From positions 246,951 through 310,950 of the forward strand of contig NZ_JAZGJP010000002.1 in NCBI RefSeq assembly GCF_036408795.1: 64,000 nt of DNA, given 5' to 3'. Position numbers and translations under genes: made by a program. Shown here piece after piece: positions 17,033 to 25,634 of this stretch. The notes beneath the pieces were generated by a model. It did no database searches and was not told the origin of the DNA. It saw nothing but the letters and a program-made list of their open reading frames with translations. The first letter of the stretch is position 1; every line of letters begins with the position of its first letter. Source of the DNA: Olsenella_L kribbiana (GTDB lineage Bacteria > Actinomycetota > Coriobacteriia > Coriobacteriales > Atopobiaceae).

Positions 17033-19618
17033 ATGGACGAAAGAATCGACCTAGCGGATGTCAGAAAACGCCTCGAGGATGCCTTCCAAGGCAATGTCAG
17101 GCTTGTCTTCTGGGAAGATGAAGGGTCTGACTATGCTGAAGCAATAGAGAGCATCCAGCTTGAGGGGGCAACCATCCTGAATGCCACGCATCATGAGATG
17201 GCTGTGAAGCGGCGTGTGCTCAGGCAGGAGCCCGAAGGGCGGTTCGTGCTGTATCGTTCAGGCGGTGCTCCAGACCCCTATGCCGATCTTATCCTCGACC
17301 TCAAGCTGCAAGCAAAGCCGTTCGTGTGCTCGATGGAAGGCATGTGGGCAGAGGAGTGCGGGATACCGGTCGAGCTTGCCTCGACCATCTCCGATCATGC
17401 CGCCTTCTTCAAGAGCAAGGAACGCAGGCAGATGCTTGCAAAATCTGGACTGCCGAAGGATACAGCCGAGAGCCTGCGCTTTGCGCTTTGCGCTGTGGCG
17501 CTCCGCTCTACTGATTCCATTGTGCGCGATGCAGCGCGGTCCATGGCAGCAAGAGCCATCATCGAATGGTCAAGAGAGGATGAGTCAGCACTGAGGATCA
17601 TCTCTGCAGCGGGGCTCGCCCAAACATTCTGGTCTGCCATGAGGGAGCATCTTGGCTATGCTCTTTCGGCGGGAAGCGAACCCTCAGTAGGGGATATGTC
17701 ATTCCGCATGCTGGAAGGCATGTGCGGCGATATCGTCGAAGATGAGGGAAAGGCAGATTCTGCAGAGTCGTCGAAGGTTCTGGGAGATCTGGCACGTACG
17801 GCACAGACAAGACCAGCATTCGACTATGTCGTCCATGAATATAAAGATGCAGTTGCGGCTGCCATTCCCGAAGATGCAAGGACGCCAGAGCTTCTGGCCG
17901 ATGTGGATGCAATCCCTCAGATAGACCAGTGGATTCTTATGTTCTTCCTCACGGCAGAGATGGAGAGCGGACTTGATCTCACGCTGCTGGAAGGCATCTG
18001 GGCGCGGCGGCAGTATATGCTGTTCGCCGATCGCTACAGGCATCACTATGGCGCGCTGCTTGCGCTTGCACGGTTCGAAAGAGCGTATAACGACTACAAG
18101 GGGAGCTGCGGGAATGCAGAGGGCCTTGCAGGCCTCTTTGCTGGCTATATAGCGAGCTGGCATGAGGTAGACAGGCACTACCGCGAGTTCTTCCTGGCCT
18201 GCAAGCGCATGGGAGAGACGCGCTTCAGAAAAGCTCTCGCGCCTGCAGAAGCTAAGATAATGAAGCGCTACGACGAATTCCTCTCCGATCTTACAAACCG
18301 CTGGCAGACCCATCTCATGGATGAGGAACGCTGGCCACCTGCTTCTGTGCCATCGCAGGAATGCTTCTTCCATGACAGGGTGGAGCTCGCCTTTCCACAG
18401 GCAGACCGCAGCCATAGGCTTGCTGTCGTCATCTCTGATGCCCTTCGCTATGAGGCAGGAAAAGATCTTGCAGAACGGCTCTCTGCTTCAAGGGCTGCGG
18501 GTCTTGCTGGAAAGATCTCTGTCTCATGCGATGCTGCTGTCTGTATGCTGCCAAGCTATACGCAGCTCGGAATGGCAGCGCTCCTTCCTGCCGGCACGCT
18601 TGAGATAGACCATGCCAGCTGCCGTGTGCTGAAGGATGGAAAGCCGACAGATGGCTTGCAGAACAGAGGATCTCTCATAGCTCCTGCTATAGAGGGGGCA
18701 CGTGCCCTGAGCGCTGAGAAGATGCTTGAGAAGGGCTCAGTGGACCTCGAGGGCGTCCCTCTGGCCTTCGTATATCACAACGTGATCGACAAGACAGGTG
18801 ATGCGCGTGACAGCGAAGGCCGAACTTTCGAAGCGGTCGATGATGCGTGCGATGAGATAGAGAAGCTGATCCAGATCCTCCTTCGTGCAGGTTGCGGCAA
18901 GGTGATCGTGACTGCGGATCATGGGTTCCTCTACCAGCAGCAGGAGCCGGAATCCTATGTCTACTCGGATGTGCCAGAACTTTCGAAGACCGTAGCGGGA
19001 CAGGCTGATGCTGCCCGCTCGCGACGGTTCGCCGTGGGCACTGGTCTGCCGGAGGATGATTCTCTTCTGTCCTACGAGGCCAAGGAGCTCTCGCTCAAGG
19101 GAGACTATGAGGTCGTGATGCCACGCGGCATCACTCGGCTCAGGCTCCAAGGGTCGGGTGCCAGATTCGTGCATGGAGGAGCATCTGCCCAAGAGGATGT
19201 CATCCCCATCGTGACGGTAGAGACGACTGGATCTCATGAGGAGGCTACGCAGCCTACAGGTGTTGAAGGCTTCACAACAGGACGTCCTGTCATCACCGGT
19301 CCTTCTGTCTCTGTCTATGTCTATCAGACAAAGCCCTGTGGCTCAGGAGTATCACCGCTGACGGTGCGTGTGGGTGTCTACGACAAGGACAAGGAGGGGA
19401 CGCTCCTCTGCACTCATGAACGCGAACTTGAGCTTTCGAGCACATCAGAAGATCCTGAGCAGCGCAAGACCCGTGTCACGTTGCGCCTGACCGACGAGGT
19501 GGACGATCATTCTTCGGCATGGCTGCGCATCTCTGCCAAGGTGGGCTCGACAACCAGGTATCAGACAGCATGGCAAAAGGAATACTCCGTCAACCGAGCA
19601 TTCGGATCTGACTTCTAA
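17033..19618 (+). CDS. pglZ: BREX alkaline-phosphatase-superfamily protein PglZ
   Basis: 861 residues, intact. It opens with the type A PglZ pattern (VRKRLEDAF...VRLVFWEDEGSDYAEAI). The alkaline-phosphatase-like core carries VVISDALRYEAGKDLAERL near residue 470 and VIVTADHGFLYQQ near 625, which hold the metal-binding Asp/His residues. The C-terminal part has VMPRGITRLRLQG and GGASAQEDVIPIV, also conserved in the family. PglZ is a core BREX factor thought to be a metal-dependent phosphodiesterase. Here pglZ comes before pglX; the standard type 1 order is pglX then pglZ. It starts three bases after brxC and ends 18 bases before pglX. Confidence 0.93.
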   Translation: MDERIDLADVRKRLEDAFQGNVRLVFWEDEGSDYAEAIESIQLEGATILNATHHEMAVKRRVLRQEPEGRFVLYRSGGAPDPYADLILDLKLQAKPFVCSMEGMWAEECGIPVELASTISDHAAFFKSKERRQMLAKSGLPKDTAESLRFALCAVALRSTDSIVRDAARSMAARAIIEWSREDESALRIISAAGLAQTFWSAMREHLGYALSAGSEPSVGDMSFRMLEGMCGDIVEDEGKADSAESSKVLGDLARTAQTRPAFDYVVHEYKDAVAAAIPEDARTPELLADVDAIPQIDQWILMFFLTAEMESGLDLTLLEGIWARRQYMLFADRYRHHYGALLALARFERAYNDYKGSCGNAEGLAGLFAGYIASWHEVDRHYREFFLACKRMGETRFRKALAPAEAKIMKRYDEFLSDLTNRWQTHLMDEERWPPASVPSQECFFHDRVELAFPQADRSHRLAVVISDALRYEAGKDLAERLSASRAAGLAGKISVSCDAAVCMLPSYTQLGMAALLPAGTLEIDHASCRVLKDGKPTDGLQNRGSLIAPAIEGARALSAEKMLEKGSVDLEGVPLAFVYHNVIDKTGDARDSEGRTFEAVDDACDEIEKLIQILLRAGCGKVIVTADHGFLYQQQEPESYVYSDVPELSKTVAGQADAARSRRFAVGTGLPEDDSLLSYEAKELSLKGDYEVVMPRGITRLRLQGSGARFVHGGASAQEDVIPIVTVETTGSHEEATQPTGVEGFTTGRPVITGPSVSVYVYQTKPCGSGVSPLTVRVGVYDKDKEGTLLCTHERELELSSTSEDPEQRKTRVTLRLTDEVDDHSSAWLRISAKVGSTTRYQTAWQKEYSVNRAFGSDF

Positions 19619-19636
19619 GGGAAGGGACGTGGCCTC

Positions 19637-22600
19637 ATGGACACGAGCAAGATAAAGGCTCTCGCTACAGGTGCACGCGATGAGCTGCGCCGCGATGTGG
19701 AGGGAAGGCTCGATGCAGTCCTTGCAAAGGGGAGTGCAGAGAGGCTCTCGGACCCCCGCGCAGTGAGCGAGCTTGAGGCTGCAATCTCCGAGCAGGGACG
19801 TGACCAGATTATAGATAGCGCTGCCTATACCTGGTTCAATCGCCTCTGCGCCCTGCGTTTCATGGATGCCAATGGTTATACGACCACTTCTGTCGTGACG
19901 CCGAGAGAGGGTTCGACACTGCCTGCCGTGCTGGCAGATGCTGCACAGGGCATATTCGATCCTGAATACGGCTTCGATCGCATGGTGCGCGACCGAGTCT
20001 CTGCTCTCTTGCTTGGTACGGTCACTAGTACTAATGCAACTGGAGATGCCTATGCCGTGCTTCTGAGGGCTGTCTCAAGGCACTATGCCAAGCCCATGGG
20101 ATACCTCTTCTCAGAAGAATCTGCATCATCGCTGCTCATGCCATCAGGTCTTCTGGCAGAAGGCTCGATCCTGCACCGTATTGTGGAGGATATGGACGAA
20201 GAGGCCTGCTCCTCTGTCGAGGTGCTTGGCTGGCTCTATCAGTTCTATATCGCTGAACGGAAAGACCAAGTTATTGCTGGGTTTAAGGCGAAAGGCAAGA
20301 ATAATGTCAAAGCCGGTCCAAATGAGATTGGTCCTGCAACGCAGCTTTTTACACCTGAATACATCGTCCGCTTCCTTACGCAGAACTCTCTGGGCCGCTT
20401 ATGGATGCTGAACAATCCGGACTCTAGCCTTGCGGACCAAATGGAATACTATATCGCTCCCAAAGATGGGGAAAGCCATCTCGAGGTTGCAAGTGCCGAA
20501 GACATCCGTGTCATAGATCCGGCATGTGGCAGTGGACACATCCTTGTCTACGCCTTCGACCTGCTCTTTGCAATGTATGAGGAAGAGGGATACAACCCAG
20601 AGGATATTCCTGCCATGATTCTGCAAGATAATCTCAAGGGCTTGGAGATTGATGCCCGTGCTGCGGAGATAGCTAAGTTCGCCCTGGAGATGAAGGCAAG
20701 AGAGCATGACTCGCATTTCCTTGAGCGCAACATTGATGCAGACATTACGGTGCTTGTGCCTGTGAAGCTTGAAGCACAGGAGCTTGCCCAGACGTCGAAG
20801 TCGTTCAGAGAACGTAGCCGCCTTCTGGATGCCATGGAGCACATGGGAGAGGTGGGCAGCCTCTATGTGCCAGATTCAGAAGATGCTGCAGCTATCCGCA
20901 AAGAGCTGGAGCGTATGGGAGATTCGCACGGAGACAGTATCTTCGCTCAGTCTCTTCGCAGGAAGCTTCAGGAGATGCTTGTCAATGTCAAGGTGCTATC
21001 CGGTACCTACCATTGCGTCATTGCGAATCCACCGTATATGAATTCATCCCACATGAATTCATGGCTTGCTGCTTGGCTTAAAGAGAACTATGCAGATGTG
21101 AAGAGCGACTTCTTCTCCTCGTTCATCGTGCGCAATATCAATTTTGCAGAGCCAGGTGGCTATCTCGGTTTCATGTCTCCCTATGTTTGGATGTTCATCT
21201 CGTCATATGAAAAGCTCCGGAAGGATCTCATTTCCAACCGAACGATTACTACTCTCGTACAGCTTGAATACTCAGGTTTTGCTGAGGCAACAGTTCCCAT
21301 TTGCTTCTTCACACTGCGTAACGCCGAAAATAACCACTACAAAGGAACCTATATCCGTCTCACTGATTTCGTTGGACCGAAACTGCAGGATCCGAAAACT
21401 CGTGAAGCAGTGGCAGATCCAAATTGCTCATGGCGATATGAGGCGGATGCTGAGTCTTTTAAAACCATACCTGGATGGCCAATTGCGTATTGGGTTGGGC
21501 ATGGAATGTTTCGGGCTTTTGAAAGCTTTCCCGTAGCGAGCAAGTACGTATTTTTCCAGCAAGGTCTTACAACTGGCGATAATGATGAACTTATGAGGCT
21601 CTGGTGGGAGTGCGGGTTCACTAACGTGGGATGGCATCTTTTGTCGCGAGCAGATGCTGCCGGTTCGTCGAAACGATGGTTTCCAGCGCAAAAGGGAGGT
21701 TGTTTCCGGAAGTGGTTTGGGAACAACGACTACCTAGTTGATTGGGAAGATGATGGACGCAGATCCAGGCAATTGAAGGGTGCGCGACTTGATGGCAAAG
21801 AGGTATATTTTCACGAAGGATTTACATGGAGTCGTATTTCTTCTTCTCGAATTTCAGCAAGGTATATCCCCTCTGGCTTCATACCAACATCTGTCGGCTC
21901 GATTTGTACAAGTTCTGATAGAGACGTACTAATCTGTATGATGGCATTCGTTAACTCTAGTGTTGCGGATGCGATGCTTAGATTGCTTGCACCTGCGCTT
22001 CACTTTACGTGCGGGCCTTTAAATATGTTGCCATATGCGGTAGGTACATCAGAGGATGAGCGGCAGATTGACGACTTCGCAAAATCATGCGTTTCGTTGT
22101 GCAAGACAGACTGGGACGTCTTCGAGACCTCCTGGGACTTCCATTCGCATCCTCTCGCGCAGCCTGGCGAGCCTCTGGTCGAGCGTCAGTTCGAGCGCTG
22201 GCAGCAGGAGTGTCAGTCCCGCTTCGATGAACTCAAGTCCAATGAGGAGGAGCTCAACCGTATATTCGCCCGCATCTACGATATGGAGGGAGAGGTGCCC
22301 ATAGAGGTGCCGGACGACAAGGTCTCTGTGCGGCGAGCTGACCTGGTGCGTGATGTGAAGAGCCTCATATCCTATGGCGTTGGTTGCATCTTTGGTAGGT
22401 ACTCGCCTAATACGCCGGGGGTTGTACTTGCAGATCAAGGGTCTACGGTTGCGGACTATCTTAAAAATGTACCGGAACCTAAGCTCATGCCGGATGAAGA
22501 TAACATCCTGCCCATCACGGAGACGGCTTGGTTCGATGACGATATCGTCGACAGCTTCTGCCGCTTCCTGGCTGCTGCTTATGGGGCGGAAACACTAGGA

Positions 22601-22948
22601 CAGAACGTTGGGTTCATAGAGAACGCTTTGGGATGTGATTTGCGTACCTACTTTGCCAAGGAATTCTATGCGGACCATTTGAAGACCTACCAGAAGAGGC
22701 CTATCTACTGGCTCTTCCAGAGCCCGAAGAAGTCTTTCTCCTGCCTTGTCTACATGCACCGCTACAGCGAGACGACGGTGGGAGAGATTCTGACGAAGTA
22801 TCTGAGACCTCTTCAGAGCAAGCTTCGCTCGCGTATCGATATCCTCTCCAAGGAGAAGACAGCAAAGAGCGAAAAAGAGATAATGGCTGAGGACCTCCGG
22901 CATAACCGCAGGAATTCCTGTCGCCGCTCCGCTGCATCATATGGATGA
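19637..22948 (+). CDS. pglX: BREX adenine-specific DNA methyltransferase PglX, C-terminus cut by IS
   Basis: 1103 residues, of which about the first 1081 are genuine PglX. The SAM-binding motif I is VIDPACGSGH near residue 294 and the catalytic motif is NPPY near residue 463, so the N6-adenine methylase core is complete. A GGGAAGGGACG ribosome site precedes the ATG. From base 22881 the frame reads through the left inverted repeat of an IS1595-like element and ends after 22 foreign residues. Typical BREX PglX proteins are about 1150-1225 residues, so the C-terminal segment is lost. It is not found on the far side of the IS, nor is brxL. Host methylation and phage exclusion may therefore be impaired. 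Confidence 0.88.
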   Translation: MDTSKIKALATGARDELRRDVEGRLDAVLAKGSAERLSDPRAVSELEAAISEQGRDQIIDSAAYTWFNRLCALRFMDANGYTTTSVVTPREGSTLPAVLADAAQGIFDPEYGFDRMVRDRVSALLLGTVTSTNATGDAYAVLLRAVSRHYAKPMGYLFSEESASSLLMPSGLLAEGSILHRIVEDMDEEACSSVEVLGWLYQFYIAERKDQVIAGFKAKGKNNVKAGPNEIGPATQLFTPEYIVRFLTQNSLGRLWMLNNPDSSLADQMEYYIAPKDGESHLEVASAEDIRVIDPACGSGHILVYAFDLLFAMYEEEGYNPEDIPAMILQDNLKGLEIDARAAEIAKFALEMKAREHDSHFLERNIDADITVLVPVKLEAQELAQTSKSFRERSRLLDAMEHMGEVGSLYVPDSEDAAAIRKELERMGDSHGDSIFAQSLRRKLQEMLVNVKVLSGTYHCVIANPPYMNSSHMNSWLAAWLKENYADVKSDFFSSFIVRNINFAEPGGYLGFMSPYVWMFISSYEKLRKDLISNRTITTLVQLEYSGFAEATVPICFFTLRNAENNHYKGTYIRLTDFVGPKLQDPKTREAVADPNCSWRYEADAESFKTIPGWPIAYWVGHGMFRAFESFPVASKYVFFQQGLTTGDNDELMRLWWECGFTNVGWHLLSRADAAGSSKRWFPAQKGGCFRKWFGNNDYLVDWEDDGRRSRQLKGARLDGKEVYFHEGFTWSRISSSRISARYIPSGFIPTSVGSICTSSDRDVLICMMAFVNSSVADAMLRLLAPALHFTCGPLNMLPYAVGTSEDERQIDDFAKSCVSLCKTDWDVFETSWDFHSHPLAQPGEPLVERQFERWQQECQSRFDELKSNEEELNRIFARIYDMEGEVPIEVPDDKVSVRRADLVRDVKSLISYGVGCIFGRYSPNTPGVVLADQGSTVADYLKNVPEPKLMPDEDNILPITETAWFDDDIVDSFCRFLAAAYGAETLGQNVGFIENALGCDLRTYFAKEFYADHLKTYQKRPIYWLFQSPKKSFSCLVYMHRYSETTVGEILTKYLRPLQSKLRSRIDILSKEKTAKSEKEIMAEDLRHNRRNSCRRSAASYG
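22881..22904 (+). repeat. Left terminal inverted repeat of the IS
   Basis: Begins TAATGGCTGAGGACC and is matched on the opposite strand by 23980-24003 with one mismatch (G versus T at position 12). It is read through by the truncated pglX frame. Confidence 0.8.
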
Positions 22949-22981
22949 ACGGCTGATGCATCCGGAGGATCGGGGGACGAG

Positions 22982-23978
22982 ATGGCGAAGGGTCATGCAG
23001 GCGGACTGAGCAGGAAGGAATGCGAGAGCAGGGGCACGCTCCTGGAGTTCCTGGAGAGATATCCTGACGAGGAGTCGTGCGAGAGGAGGCTCCTCGAGGA
23101 GAAGCATCCCGGAGGCTTCGTCTGCCCCGCATGCGGAAACCGCACCTGCTCCAAGGTGCACGGGCATGCCCACAAGTGGCAGTGCACGAAGTGCTCCCGC
23201 CAGTTCAGCGTCACCGCAGGCACGATGATGGAAGGGACCCACCTCGAGCTCAGGAAGTGGTTCGTGGCTATCTGGCTCATGTCGAGCCAGAAGGCAGGCA
23301 TCAGCGCATGCTCCCTGCAGCGCCAGATCGGCTGCAGCTACAAGACGGCAGGGCGCGTCCTTGCGCGCATCCGCTGCGCGATGGCCAGATCGGAGTGCGT
23401 TCAACGTGCTGTCGGCTGACTGCATCGAGGCGGACGACTTCTATATAGGCGCGAGGGCCGGAGGCACGAGGGGAAGGGGCACGGAGCAGCAGCCGATGCT
23501 TGCCGCCGTCGACAGGGCCCCTGCCGGGAGGGGATCGTGCGCCATCCGGTGCGCGCAGGACTGCTCGGGAGACTCATGGCGCCAGTTCGGGCACGACCAC
23601 CTCTGCCATGCATCGAGGATAAGGGCGGATGCCTGGAGCGGCATAGCTGCCGGGCTCTCCTCGTTCCGCGGCCTCGAGCAGAAGGAATACGACAGCTCGG
23701 ACGGCGATGCCTCGCTTCCCATGGTCCACAGGGTCATCTCCAACTTCAAGGCATACGTGGAGGGAGCCTTCCACGGCCTCTCCAAGAAGCACCTGCAGTC
23801 ATATGCGGACTCCTACAGCTGGAGATACAGCCACAGGAGCTCCTCCGATGCCTGCATGGAGCTCCTCCACGAGATGTGCCTCATGCATGTCCCGCTCTCC
23901 GGCATCGCAGCCACGGCCACGGTCCAGCCGAAGCTTCCTGCGAGCTTGCCCAAGCCGTTTGCAGTTCAGGGAGCCTAA
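22982..23978 (+). pseudogene. IS1595-family transposase, frameshifted
   Basis: The first frame (22982-23419, 145 residues) carries the N-terminal zinc ribbon (FVCPACGNRTC and WQCTKCSRQFSVTAGTMMEGT) and the helix-turn-helix region (RKWFVAIWLMSSQKAGIS). The second frame resumes at about 23400 with LSADCIEADDFYIGAR, the DDE strand of ISXO2-like transposases, followed by RIRADAWSG and SKKHLQSYADSYSWRYSHR, and stops at 23978. The two halves fit end to end but need a +1 shift near 23395-23420. IS1595 elements normally have one uninterrupted ORF, so this copy is probably dead; a sequencing error or programmed shift is possible. Confidence 0.75.
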
Positions 23979-23979
23979 C

Positions 23980-24003
23980 TATGCCGGAGGTACTCAGCCA
24001 TTA
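23980..24003 (-). repeat. Right terminal inverted repeat of the IS
   Basis: TATGCCGGAGGTACTCAGCC..., the inverted copy of 22881-22904 with one mismatch. Beyond it no pglX remnant is found. Confidence 0.8.
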
Positions 24004-24014
24004 AGCGGATTATC

Positions 24015-24242
24015 CTATGCCTGCTGGACAGCCGGTCCCTCTCCGCCGTCGTCCTTCCTGCCGAAGGAGAGCACCTCGTCGATCGTGGGCTCGTCGAAGC
24101 CGCGGGAGCGGAGGCTGTCCGCAAGGCGACGCCTCTCCAGCTCTGCGCCCTGCTCCAGTCCCTGCTTGTGGCTCTCTTCGCGGGCCTTCTGCTCGCGCTC
24201 GGCATACCGCTCGTCAGCGAACTTCAATATCTTCACGCCCAT
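24015..24242 (-). CDS. Free-standing Rpn tail copy A (75 aa)
   Basis: Begins at an ATG (complement of 24240-24242) with GGAG six bases upstream, and encodes MGVKILKFADERYAEREQK followed by a charged HKQGLEQGAELERRRL helix and the ending DEVLSFGRKDDGGEG. It is nearly identical to the C-terminus of the Rpn nuclease encoded upstream on the same strand (one visible change, FDEPTID for FDESTID). A TTG start would add six residues (METGEA). In E. coli Rpn genes, small C-terminal products made from internal starts block the toxicity of the full protein; this ORF has the right form for a duplicated antitoxin of that kind. That role is inference. Confidence 0.6.
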   Translation of the reverse strand: MGVKILKFADERYAEREQKAREESHKQGLEQGAELERRRLADSLRSRGFDEPTIDEVLSFGRKDDGGEGPAVQQA

Positions 24243-24308
24243 GGCTTCTCCGGTCTCCAACGTCCCAGGTCATCATCATGCCGCCGGCTCATCGCCAAGC
24301 TGGATGCT

Positions 24309-24560
24309 TCAGGCCTGCTGGACAGCCGGTCCCTCTCCGCCGTCGTCCTTCCTGCCGAAGGAGAGCACCTCGTCGATCGTGGACTCGTCGAAGCCGCGGG
24401 AGCGGAGGCTGTCCGCAAGGCGACGCCTCTCCAGCTCTGCGCCCTGCTCCAGTCCTTGCTCCAGTCCCTGCTCTAGCCCCTGCTTGTGGCTCTCTTCGCG
24501 GGCCTTCTGCTCGCGCTCGGCATACCGCTCGTCAGCGAACTTCAATATCTTCACGCCCAT
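24309..24560 (-). CDS. Free-standing Rpn tail copy B (83 aa, expanded repeat)
   Basis: Same architecture as copy A: ATG at the complement of 24558-24560 with a GGAG ribosome site, MGVKILKFADERYAEREQK, a charged helix, and the ending TIDEVLSFGRKDDGGEG. It has three LEQG units where copy A has one, adding eight residues in frame. The expansion lies in a simple repeat, the kind of site where slippage creates length variants. It lies between the full Rpn gene and copy A, all on the minus strand. It is a candidate variant antitoxin or an unused tail cassette. Confidence 0.6.
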   Translation of the reverse strand: MGVKILKFADERYAEREQKAREESHKQGLEQGLEQGLEQGAELERRRLADSLRSRGFDESTIDEVLSFGRKDDGGEGPAVQQA

Positions 24561-24626
24561 GGCTTCTCCGGTCTCCAACGTCCCATGTCATCATCATGTC
24601 GCCGGCTCATCGCCAAGCTGGATGCT

Positions 24627-24887
24627 TCAGGCTTGCTGGACATCCGGTCCCTCTCCGCCGTCGTCCTTCCTGCCGAAGGAGAGCACCTCGTCGATCGTGG
24701 ACTCGTCGAAGCCGCGGGAGCGGAGGCTGTCCGCAAGGCGACGCCTCTCCAGCTCTGCGCCCTGCTCCAGTCCCTGCTTGTGGCTCTCTTCGCGGGCCTT
24801 CTGCTCGCGCTCGGCATACTTCTCGTCCGCTTCGCGCTTCTCTTCGGCATACCGCTCGTCAGCGAACTTCAGTATCTTCACGCCCAT
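24627..24887 (-). CDS. Possible internally initiated Rpn small protein (86 aa, in frame)
   Basis: Inside the Rpn gene, an ATG at the complement of 24885-24887 is preceded by AGAGAGGTGAGGGAAGCC, a good ribosome site. Starting here gives MGVKILKFADERYAEEKREA and the C-terminal tail. The two downstream tail copies start at the equivalent ATG, which supports this as a real start. Known Rpn small proteins (RpnS) are made this way and inhibit the long form; the assignment here is by analogy. Confidence 0.5.
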   Translation of the reverse strand: MGVKILKFADERYAEEKREADEKYAEREQKAREESHKQGLEQGAELERRRLADSLRSRGFDESTIDEVLSFGRKDDGGEGPDVQQA

Positions 24888-25634
24888 GGCTTCCCTCACC
24901 TCTCTCTGCAGGGGCTCATAGCCCCGCAGCAGATGGTCTGATACCTTGATTATAAGCTCCGTTATGCGTCTCTGAAATATGCTGCTGCCCTCTGCATCCT
25001 CTGCGGGGGACTGCTCAGAGGCGTTTGCATGCAGCGCCTCGGCAAAGCGCATCTGCAGGGTTCTGCATTCTGCGAGCAGCTGTTTCGCAAGCACACTGTC
25101 GTGTGCTGCTGCCTCGAAACTTCCTTCGTAGCGCATGAACCAGAAGGGGAGGAGGATGAAGAGCCTATGCTCTAGCATCTCCTCCAGATCGATCTGCTTC
25201 ACCCATATGGCCGCTGTCCTATGCTCCGAGGTTTCTCCGCTAGGCTCTCCGATTTCAATGGAAAGGAAAGGCTGCATACGTTGTGCATCTCTCAGGAAGA
25301 TAACGCAGGAATGCGGCAGCTTCAGGAAATGGTGCTCATGCCTGGCCTCTGCTTCCTCATGCGCTATCTCTCCGTCATACCTATCCATTCTCATGGCCAT
25401 ATGCGGATCCCAGGAGCTCTGGCATTCGATATGGAAGGCTGTCTCCTCTATTCGAAAGACAGAGTCGGCGATGCGCTTCTTGATCCTGCCTTCATATTCC
25501 TCTCCCATGCGAGATATGCGCGCGTCTTCGGGATAGCTTGTTCCGAATGCGTAGTTCGCAAGCGGGATGAGGAGAAAGGGCATCTTCTGCGTCATCGTCT
25601 TGAAGACAGAATCGTATATCGAGTCCGTGCTCAT
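24627..25634 (-). CDS. Rpn family PD-(D/E)XK nuclease (recombination-promoting nuclease/putative transposase)
   Basis: 335 residues from the ATG at the complement of 25632-25634, where GGAGGGAAGC is the ribosome site; the open frame extends far upstream but without similarity. Rpn features are seen: DSVFKTMTQKMPFLLIPLANYAFG at the N-terminus, then the nuclease core with RIADSVFRI and FHIECQSSWD (the D...E-x-Q form of the PD-(D/E)XK site) and YDGEIAHEE. From about residue 250 the tail is helical and charged (KFADERYAEEKREADEKYAEREQKA). Rpn proteins are DNA endonucleases; E. coli members act in phage defence and are held in check by internally started small tail proteins. A LexA-like box lies 60 bases upstream. 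Confidence 0.85.
   Translation of the reverse strand: MSTDSIYDSVFKTMTQKMPFLLIPLANYAFGTSYPEDARISRMGEEYEGRIKKRIADSVFRIEETAFHIECQSSWDPHMAMRMDRYDGEIAHEEAEARHEHHFLKLPHSCVIFLRDAQRMQPFLSIEIGEPSGETSEHRTAAIWVKQIDLEEMLEHRLFILLPFWFMRYEGSFEAAAHDSVLAKQLLAECRTLQMRFAEALHANASEQSPAEDAEGSSIFQRRITELIIKVSDHLLRGYEPLQREVREAMGVKILKFADERYAEEKREADEKYAEREQKAREESHKQGLEQGAELERRRLADSLRSRGFDESTIDEVLSFGRKDDGGEGPDVQQA

Larger units (their letters stand above)
22881..24003 (+). mobile_element. IS1595-family insertion sequence (ISXO2-like), inserted in pglX
   Basis: Bounded by 24-bp inverted repeats at 22881-22904 and 23980-24003 that differ at one position (outer part TAATGGCTGAG). It is about 1123 bp and contains a single ISXO2-type transposase, here frameshifted. 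I see no matching 8-base target duplication: the left flank is AAAAGAGA and the right flank AGCGGATT. This suggests an IS-mediated deletion or recombination after insertion. The left end truncates pglX and the right end abuts the tail copies of the Rpn gene. Confidence 0.8.
24015..24887 (-). repeat. Three tandem copies of the Rpn C-terminal tail
   Basis: The same minus-strand coding block occurs three times with periods of 294 and 318 bases (for example GAGAGCACCT at 24067, 24361 and 24679). The 24-base difference is an in-frame expansion of the LEQG repeat in the middle copy. The first copy (24627-24887) is the end of the full Rpn gene; the other two are free-standing. The spacers between copies are also alike, so whole tail-plus-spacer units were duplicated. 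Confidence 0.85.

Noticed and set aside
24015..24900. Possible CRISPR-like array from the regular repeats
   Set aside because: The units are ~300 bases long, coding and nearly identical throughout, with no short repeat-spacer pattern.
24017..24949. Plus-strand Arg/Ser/Pro-rich frames across the repeat region
   Set aside because: They are shadows of the three Rpn tail copies on the minus strand, which match a known family.
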